Positions 59,342 through 64,000 of a stretch of 64,000 nucleotides of DNA are shown here, one piece after another. The stretch lies in NCBI RefSeq assembly GCF_004216905.1, contig NZ_SGXJ01000003.1, forward strand, positions 806,001 through 870,000. The letters run 5' to 3'. Position numbers and translations under genes: made by a program. This DNA comes from Kribbella sp. VKM Ac-2569 (GTDB lineage Bacteria; Actinomycetota; Actinomycetes; Propionibacteriales; Kribbellaceae). The notes beneath the pieces are model-generated. The model had not been told where the DNA came from. It worked only from the letters and a program-made list of their open reading frames with translations, and made no database searches. Numbering within the stretch: the stretch's first letter is position 1; each line of letters begins with the position of its first letter.

Positions 59342-60154
59342 TCAGAAATACAGCCACTTGCGCAGCTCCGTCGCCAGCGCCACCGGGGCGTCGTACTGCA
59401 TGAGGTGGCCGGCGCCCGGTACTTCGACGTACGACGAACCCGGGATCAGCCCGGCCAGCCGCCGCCCGGTCGCAGGCGGGATCCAGGCGTCCTCGCTCCC
59501 CCAGACCACCTTCACGGGGATCGCGAGGTTGCCGACCGTCCGCTCGTTCTGGACCAGGAACTCCTCGTCGTACTGCGTGATCTGCCGATAGAACGCCGGC
59601 TGCCCCGCCTCCGTGCACCACGGAGAAACTAGCGCTGCTAGCTCCTCGTCCCGCAGACCGCGATGACTCGCCGCGCTCACGTACGCCCGCAGGATCGCCT
59701 CATGGATGTACGCCGGCAACTCGTCGAGCGTCGTCGGGTAGCGCTTCACGAACTGGAAGAACGCCGACCCGCTCGGCGGGATCGCGACCACGTCGACCAG
59801 CATCAACGACTCGTACGCCGCGCCCTCGGCTAGCGTTGCTAGCAAGGAGACGGCCCCGCCGAAGTCGTGTGCCACGACCCGCGGCCGCTCCAAATCCCAG
59901 TGCTCGAGCAACGCCGCGAACGCCTTCGCCTGCGCGCCGAAGTCGACCGCGTGTTCGGGGTGCTTCGACGACTCGCCGTACCCCGGCATGTCCCACAGGT
60001 ACACGGTGAAGTCGGCGCTCAGCGCGTCGGCGTACCGCGACCACACGCGCGACGAGAACGGCGTCCCGTGGCAGAACACCACCGGCGGACCGCTGCCCGC
60101 CCGGCCCCACGCGATCGATCGGCCCTCCCAGCTGAACCGCTCATCAACGTCCAT
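59342..60154 (-). CDS. Alpha/beta hydrolase of the haloalkane dehalogenase/epoxide hydrolase type
   Basis: The 270-residue protein has the oxyanion HGTPFSSRVW near residue 29 and the nucleophile elbow AHDFGGA with Asp97 instead of serine, which marks dehalogenases and epoxide hydrolases. VPGAGHLMQYD holds the catalytic histidine. The substrate cannot be told; epoxides or haloalkanes are both possible. Two CTAGC-N3-GCTAG palindromes lie within the gene, 200 bases apart. It is in line with lhgO. Confidence 0.88.
   Translation of the reverse strand: MDVDERFSWEGRSIAWGRAGSGPPVVFCHGTPFSSRVWSRYADALSADFTVYLWDMPGYGESSKHPEHAVDFGAQAKAFAALLEHWDLERPRVVAHDFGGAVSLLATLAEGAAYESLMLVDVVAIPPSGSAFFQFVKRYPTTLDELPAYIHEAILRAYVSAASHRGLRDEELAALVSPWCTEAGQPAFYRQITQYDEEFLVQNERTVGNLAIPVKVVWGSEDAWIPPATGRRLAGLIPGSSYVEVPGAGHLMQYDAPVALATELRKWLYF
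59628..59642 (-). repeat. In-frame CTAGC-N3-GCTAG palindrome, copy 6
   Basis: In the sense of the hydrolase gene it reads GCTAGCAGCGCTAGT, decoded CTA-GCA-GCG-CTA-GT (L-A-A-L-V). It is identical to copy 4 although the two genes are unrelated. Confidence 0.9.
59829..59843 (-). repeat. In-frame CTAGC-N3-GCTAG palindrome, copy 7
   Basis: In the sense of the hydrolase gene it reads GCTAGCAACGCTAGC, decoded CTA-GCA-ACG-CTA-GC (L-A-T-L-A). Confidence 0.9.
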
Positions 60155-60188
60155 ACCTCCACCTAACCATCACGACGGTTCATGCTGG

Positions 60189-61256
60189 TTAGGCGGTGTG
60201 GGCGATCTGCTCCTGGATCCGGAACTCGAGGCCGTCGGCGACCGCCAGGTACACGTCCTGGTCGACAAGGTTGCCGTCGAGGCGCAGCAGGCCCCGCGGG
60301 CTGTCGTAGAAATGACCGCTCGGGAGAGCGGCCGACATCGCGATCGAGCCGCTGATCTCGCCGAGCCGGGCGAGGAAGCGGATCGCCTCGTAACAGGACT
60401 CACCGACCGCGTTGAGCGCGGGCGCAAAGGCACCGAAGCGGGCGTAGTACTGCTGGGCGAACTCGCTGCTCTCGACGGTCGTGAGCTTGTCGAAGTACGC
60501 CGCGGCCGCGTAGACGCCGTGGTTCGCACCTGATCCGGCGCCGAGCAGCGTGTTCTCCTCGATCGCGGGGCTGAGACGGAGCAGCCTCTCGCTCAGTCCA
60601 CCGGCCGCGAACTGCCGGTTGAAGTGCACCGCGTCCTGGCCCATCAGGAGCATGATCACGCCATCGGCATCGGTTGCCCGGAGCCCGTCGATCACGTCCC
60701 GGAAGTCCGCCGTACCGAGTGGGACGTACGCCGAGTGCACGATCTCGGATCCCGTTCCCTGCAAGGCTTCCTGCGCCACCGAGCCGGTCACCCGCGGGTA
60801 GACGTAATCGTTGCCGACGACAACCCAACGGCGAGCGCCAAGGTTCTCGCGCAACCAGTGCGCGGCCGGCAGCAACTGGTTGACCGGGCGCTCGCCGAGC
60901 ATGAACACGCCAGGCGTGTCGTCGCCGCCCTCGTGCATGGCCGCGAACGCGTACACGACCCGCCCGCCGATCCGTCGGGTCAGTGCGACCCGGACCGCGG
61001 AGATGTGCCAGCCGGCCACGGCCTCGACGCGACCCGTGTCGACCAGTCGCCCCACATCCTCGGCGACGACCTCTGGCGGGCGGCCGGCGTCGACCTGGAT
61101 GAGCTCGACCCGGCGGCCGGCGATGCCGTTCCGTGCGTTCAACTGCTCGACCGCGAGCTGGCCGCAGGCAACACAGGACGGTCCGTAGATCCCGGTCGGC
61201 CCCTGCAGCGGCACGACGAAGGCGATCGGCAGTACGTCGGAGCGCCGCACCGTCAC
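60189..61256 (-). CDS. AmiC-like cytoplasmic ligand sensor (periplasmic-binding fold)
   Basis: The 355-residue protein has the type I periplasmic-binding fold of the amide/urea/branched-chain group: IAFVVPLQGPTGIYGPSCVA at the start, GWHISAVRVALTRRIGG, and RRWVVVGNDYVYPR near 140. There is no signal peptide, so it stays in the cytoplasm like the amide sensor AmiC, not like a transporter subunit. It diverges from a MarR gene. In the acetamidase system of Mycobacterium smegmatis an AmiC-like and a MarR-like protein work together, and here the same pair precedes a permease and urease. The GTG start has a GGAGGAG site. Confidence 0.85.
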   Translation of the reverse strand: MTVRRSDVLPIAFVVPLQGPTGIYGPSCVACGQLAVEQLNARNGIAGRRVELIQVDAGRPPEVVAEDVGRLVDTGRVEAVAGWHISAVRVALTRRIGGRVVYAFAAMHEGGDDTPGVFMLGERPVNQLLPAAHWLRENLGARRWVVVGNDYVYPRVTGSVAQEALQGTGSEIVHSAYVPLGTADFRDVIDGLRATDADGVIMLLMGQDAVHFNRQFAAGGLSERLLRLSPAIEENTLLGAGSGANHGVYAAAAYFDKLTTVESSEFAQQYYARFGAFAPALNAVGESCYEAIRFLARLGEISGSIAMSAALPSGHFYDSPRGLLRLDGNLVDQDVYLAVADGLEFRIQEQIAHTA

Positions 61257-61272
61257 CTCCTCCCGCCGTACA

Positions 61273-61325
61273 TTCGGTCAAGTGTGGACGAACCGGAGGC
61301 GGAACATCGACCGAACGGCTATATT
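61273..61325. promoter_or_regulatory. Divergent promoter region with TTCGGTC/GACCGAA inverted repeat
   Basis: TTCGGTC (61273-61279) and GACCGAA (61309-61315) face each other with centres about 36 bases apart. TATATT (61320-61325), rare in this genome, is a good -10 for the MarR gene. The half-sites could bind the MarR regulator. Confidence 0.5.
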
Positions 61326-61357
61326 TCCCACCACCTGAACCGATGAGGGGGTCTTCC

Positions 61358-61741
61358 GTGCTCCTCTTGCTGAAGCGGATCGAGCGGCAACTCGAGCTGG
61401 GTCTGCAGCCGTTGCTCGACGAGTTCGGCCTGACGATCGAGCAGTGGCGGGTCATGGCCGCGCTCCACGAGGAGCCCGGGCAGCCGATGTCGATGCTCGC
61501 GGAGTCCGCCGTACTGCCGGCCGCGAGCCTGACGCGGCACGTCGACAAGCTGGTCGAGCGCGGGCTGGTGCTGCGGCGCATCCATCCCGACGACAAGCGC
61601 CGGATCGTCACAGCGCTCTCCCCCGTCGGCGGCACGGTCGCCGATCGCCTCGCTTCGGCCCAGCGCGAGCTCGAGGCGGACGTAGCGAAGTACTTCCAGA
61701 TGGAAATACACGAACGTAGCAGCTCGGCAACACACCGGTAA
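61358..61741 (+). CDS. MarR-family transcriptional regulator
   Basis: The protein has about 127 residues. The winged helix is clear: LTIEQWRVMAALHEEPGQP, SMLAESAVLPAASLTRHVDK, and the wing LVLRRIHPDDKRRIVTALSP with the D-x-R motif. The GTG at 61358, six bases after GAGGGGG, is the better start; an ATG at 61343 would add five residues. It diverges from the AmiC-like sensor and is followed by the NCS1 permease, so it likely controls both. Confidence 0.9.
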   Translation: MLLLLKRIERQLELGLQPLLDEFGLTIEQWRVMAALHEEPGQPMSMLAESAVLPAASLTRHVDKLVERGLVLRRIHPDDKRRIVTALSPVGGTVADRLASAQRELEADVAKYFQMEIHERSSSATHR

Positions 61742-61844
61742 CACGGCGTTCCTAGGTTCCTTCCATTCGGGTGCATCCCTCGTCGGCAGCGTCGCCGGCC
61801 CGCCGGAGCACCGCTCGCCCGAAGGTGCCGCCAGGAGTTCGCCC

Positions 61845-63485
61845 ATGTCTGTGGAACCCTCGCTCGACCACCGCACCACCGCTGAAGCCCCCACACCCAC
61901 CACCGCGACCCGCGAGACGCTGGAGGACTACACCCTCCGGTTCGCGCCGCGCAGCTACCGGAAATGGTCGACCGGCGTCGTCGCCGTCTCGGCCCTCGGC
62001 GGGATCGCCTACCTCGCCGACTTCGCGATCGGCGCGAACATCGGGATCTCGTACGGGACCACGAACGCGCTCTGGGGTATCGCGATCTTCGCCGTGGTGA
62101 TCTTCGCGACCGGCCTGCCGCTCGCGTACTACGCCGCGCGCTACAACATCGACCTCGACCTGATCACCCGCGGCAGCGGCTTCGGGTACTACGGCTCGGT
62201 CGTCACCAACGTGATCTTCGCGTCGTTCACGTTCATCTTCTTCGCGCTCGAAGGCTCGATCATGGCGCAAGGCCTTCAGCTGGGGCTTCATGTGCCGCTG
62301 TGGCTCGGGTACGCCGTCTCGACGCTGGTCATCTTCCCGCTGGTCATCTACGGGATGAAAGTGCTGTCCACGCTCCAGGTCTGGACGACGCCGCTGTGGC
62401 TGATCCTGATGGTGCTGCCGTTCTGCTACCTGCTCGTGTCGCACCCGTCGTCGGTGTCGACGTTCTTCGACTACGGTCCGGACGCCGACTTCGGTTCGAT
62501 GCTGCTGGCGGCCGGGGTGTGCCTGTCGCTGATCGCCCAGATCGCCGAGCAGATCGACTACCTGCGGTTCATGCCGCCGAAGACCCCGGAGAACTCGCGC
62601 CGGTGGTGGACCGCGATGCTGCTGGCCGGGCCGGGCTGGGTGATCTTCGGCGCCCTGAAACAGGTCATCGGCCTGTTCCTCGCCGTCTACCTGATCGCGA
62701 ACGTCGCCGACTCGTCATCGATCGCGAACCAGCCGGTGCACCAGTTCCTCGAGATCTACCGCGGGTTCCTGCCCGGGTGGGTGGCGATGACGCTGGCCGT
62801 CGTACTGGTCGTCATCAGCCAGGTGAAGATCAACGTGACGAACGCGTACTCCGGTTCGCTGGCCTGGACCAACTCGTACACGCGGCTGACCCGGCACTAC
62901 CCCGGACGGCTGGTGTTCCTCGGGTTCAACCTGGTGATCGCGCTGGTGCTGATGGAGGCGAACATGTTCGACTTCCTGAACACCATTCTCGGGTTCTACG
63001 CGAACTGCGGGATGGCGTGGATCGTGGTCGTTGCCTCGGACATCGTGTTCAACAAGTACCTGCTGGGGTTGTCCCCGAAGGCTCCTGAGTTCCGGCGCGG
63101 CATGCTGTACGCCGTCAACCCGGTCGGCTTCGGATCGATGGCGGCAGCCGCCGGCGTCTCGATCGTCGTGTTCTTCGGTGGACTCGGCTCGGGGATCAAG
63201 CCGTACTCACCGCTCGTCGCCATCGGGCTGGCTCTCGTCCTGCCGCCGGTGCTCGCCGTGATCACGCGCGGGAAGTACTACCTGCGACGGGTCGACGACG
63301 GGCTGGACCTGCCGATGTACGACGAGCACGGGAACCCGTCCGGTGAGGTGCTGACGTGCCACGTGTGCCGGCAGCAGTACGAGCGCCCCGACATGACCGC
63401 CTGCGAGACGCACTCCGCTGCAGTGTGTTCGCTGTGCCTGAGCACGGACAAGGTCGCCGACCACGTCCTACCTGCGCAAGCATGA
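61845..63485 (+). CDS. NCS1-family nucleobase/hydantoin-type permease with C-terminal Cys cluster
   Basis: The 546-residue protein has about twelve membrane helices. Family features are the pre-helix LRFAPRSYRKWSTGVVAVSALGGIAYLADF stretch (31-60), GSGFGYYGSVVTNVIF and QIDYLRFMPPKTPENSRRWW. Substrates of NCS1 carriers are purines, pyrimidines, hydantoins or allantoin; here a link with urea metabolism is suggested by the following ureA. After the last helix a cytoplasmic tail carries Cys505-x2-Cys508, Cys520-x2-His523 and Cys528-x2-Cys531, a likely zinc module that most NCS1 carriers lack. Confidence 0.88.
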   Translation: MSVEPSLDHRTTAEAPTPTTATRETLEDYTLRFAPRSYRKWSTGVVAVSALGGIAYLADFAIGANIGISYGTTNALWGIAIFAVVIFATGLPLAYYAARYNIDLDLITRGSGFGYYGSVVTNVIFASFTFIFFALEGSIMAQGLQLGLHVPLWLGYAVSTLVIFPLVIYGMKVLSTLQVWTTPLWLILMVLPFCYLLVSHPSSVSTFFDYGPDADFGSMLLAAGVCLSLIAQIAEQIDYLRFMPPKTPENSRRWWTAMLLAGPGWVIFGALKQVIGLFLAVYLIANVADSSSIANQPVHQFLEIYRGFLPGWVAMTLAVVLVVISQVKINVTNAYSGSLAWTNSYTRLTRHYPGRLVFLGFNLVIALVLMEANMFDFLNTILGFYANCGMAWIVVVASDIVFNKYLLGLSPKAPEFRRGMLYAVNPVGFGSMAAAAGVSIVVFFGGLGSGIKPYSPLVAIGLALVLPPVLAVITRGKYYLRRVDDGLDLPMYDEHGNPSGEVLTCHVCRQQYERPDMTACETHSAAVCSLCLSTDKVADHVLPAQA

Positions 63486-63555
63486 CCGCCTCACGAGGGA
63501 CCTGCCCCGCCGCCCTCGCTGCTCCGCCGCCGAGTCGGGGCTGCCATGATGCAGC

Positions 63556-63599
63556 TTGGGGAGGATTACCTCCCATATCGGGTACAAAATCCTCCCCAA
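63556..63599 (+). promoter_or_regulatory. Alternative hairpins between permease and ureA
   Basis: TTGGGGAGGATT (63556-63567) can pair with AATCCTCCCCAA (63588-63599) as a 12-bp stem. Its inner GGGAGG (63559-63564) can instead pair with the nearby CCTCCC (63569-63574) over the loop ATTA. The two folds exclude each other, as in riboswitch or attenuator switches. Confidence 0.5.
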
Positions 63600-63610
63600 C
63601 CCGGCGTGTG

Positions 63611-63658
63611 GAGCCGGATCACGGCTCCTGCTCCATCCAGGCTGCTGCCTCGGCAGCC
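63611..63658 (+). promoter_or_regulatory. Two further hairpins before ureA
   Basis: GAGCCG (63611-63616) pairs with CGGCTC (63622-63627), and GGCTGC (63640-63645) pairs with GCAGCC (63653-63658). With the switch-like hairpins at 63556-63599 they make the 241-base gap before ureA highly structured. The rest of the gap shows nothing else. Confidence 0.45.
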
Positions 63659-63726
63659 CCCGACCTGCGAAGGGAGTCAGCGGTGGTCGCTTCCTGCGTC
63701 TCTGGGCGGCCCCGCACCAACACACC

Positions 63727-64000
63727 ATGAACTTCACTCCCGCTGACGTCGAGAAGCTGCTGCTCTCCGTGGCCGGCATGGTCGCCCGCGACCGGCTGGC
63801 CCGGGGAGTGCTTCTCAACCATCCCGAAGCCGTGGCTCTACTCAGCACCTGGGTGATCGAACGCGCCCGCGAAGGCGCCCGCGTCGCCGACCTGATGGAG
63901 TCCGGCCGCACCGTCCTCGGCCGCGACCAGGTCATGCCCGGCGTCGCCGAACTCCTGCACGACGTGCAGGTCGAGGCGACGTTCCCGGACGGCCGCAAGC
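63727..64000 (+). CDS. ureA: Urease gamma subunit, cut by the window end
   Basis: The first 91 codons are present and the gene continues past base 64000. MNFTPADVEKLLLSVAGMVA at the start, ARGVLLNHPEAVALLSTWVI, ADLMESGRTVLGRDQVMPGV and HDVQVEATFPDGRK match urease gamma subunits throughout. Urease cleaves urea to ammonia and CO2 with a nickel site in the alpha subunit, which should follow downstream. Whether gamma is fused to beta cannot be seen. The upstream permease and sensor genes suggest a nitrogen-acquisition cluster. Confidence 0.93.
   Translation, partial: MNFTPADVEKLLLSVAGMVARDRLARGVLLNHPEAVALLSTWVIERAREGARVADLMESGRTVLGRDQVMPGVAELLHDVQVEATFPDGRK

Noticed and set aside
1..64000. CRISPR arrays, tRNA or rRNA genes, prophage
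   Set aside because: No repeat-spacer pattern, no cloverleaf-like segment and no phage structural gene was found on either strand.

Overview
The window is chromosomal DNA of a high-GC actinomycete. GTG and TTG starts are common, most neighbouring genes overlap by 1-4 bases (ATGA/GTGA/TGATG), and the gene set (UdgX, a DnaE with PHP domain, LexA, ECF41 and ECF42 sigma factors, an AurF-like diiron enzyme, phosphoketolase, a DevS-like kinase) is typical of soil actinobacteria. The style of coding, rich in GTAC inside codons such as CGT-ACG and GTA-C, suggests Kribbella or a close relative; that placement is an inference. No rRNA, tRNA, CRISPR array, prophage or intact insertion sequence was seen. 

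Layout. 1-9.5 kb: an unusual two-hairpin repeat, cytochrome oxidase subunit I (ctaD), a flavin monooxygenase and alpha/beta hydrolase pair diverging from a LysR regulator, a large secreted DUF1906 protein, a TetR regulator with its drug-efflux MFS pump, and a small kinase-like protein. 9.5-15.9 kb: dnaE, a divergent LysR gene, a lexA gene and a membrane acyltransferase. 15.9-19.6 kb: two ECF sigma-factor modules, an ECF42 gene coupled to a YCII/DGPF protein and an ECF41 gene diverging from a SnoaL-like protein, with promoter-like sequences for each. 19.5-26.8 kb: an Fe-S/FAD reductase coupled to an AurF-type diiron oxygenase, an MFS pump, a DUF929/VKOR disulfide-forming pair, a duplicated membrane protein and udgX. 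26.8-37.9 kb: phosphoketolase, a SNF2 helicase, secreted or lipid-anchored proteins, a second copy of the two-hairpin repeat, methyltransferase, DHFR-like protein, RecQ and GNAT. 37.9-42.1 kb: a carbohydrate locus (GH51 enzyme, ROK regulator, sulfatase). 42.2-47.4 kb: a possible leader peptide and attenuator in front of an alpha/beta hydrolase lacking its nucleophile serine, a Na+/H+ antiporter, VOC proteins with a WYL regulator, and a 255-base MITE. 47.4-57.2 kb: pta-ackA, SulP transporter, flavin-binding protein, DevS-like two-GAF histidine kinase and an Acg-type nitroreductase, with two DevR/DosR-like boxes. 57.2-64 kb: ACT-domain membrane protein, LhgO, a dehalogenase-fold hydrolase, then a nitrogen module (AmiC-like sensor, MarR regulator, NCS1 permease with a C-terminal cysteine cluster, structured leader, ureA cut by the window edge). 

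How the genes connect. Phosphoketolase makes acetyl phosphate, which the pta-ackA pair converts to acetyl-CoA or to acetate and ATP. The DevS-like kinase, nitroreductase, flavin protein and SulP resemble a hypoxia/dormancy regulon. The AmiC-like sensor and MarR pair resembles the regulatory part of the mycobacterial acetamidase system, here placed in front of a permease and urease. 

The strongest unexplained DNA signals are: a 13-base CTAGC-N3-GCTAG palindrome found seven times, always inside genes, in the same sense orientation and the same reading frame although CTAG is otherwise scarce; a long two-hairpin repeat found twice, 33 kb apart; a TA-flanked MITE that supplies the stop codon of the gene it follows; and mutually exclusive hairpins between the permease and ureA.
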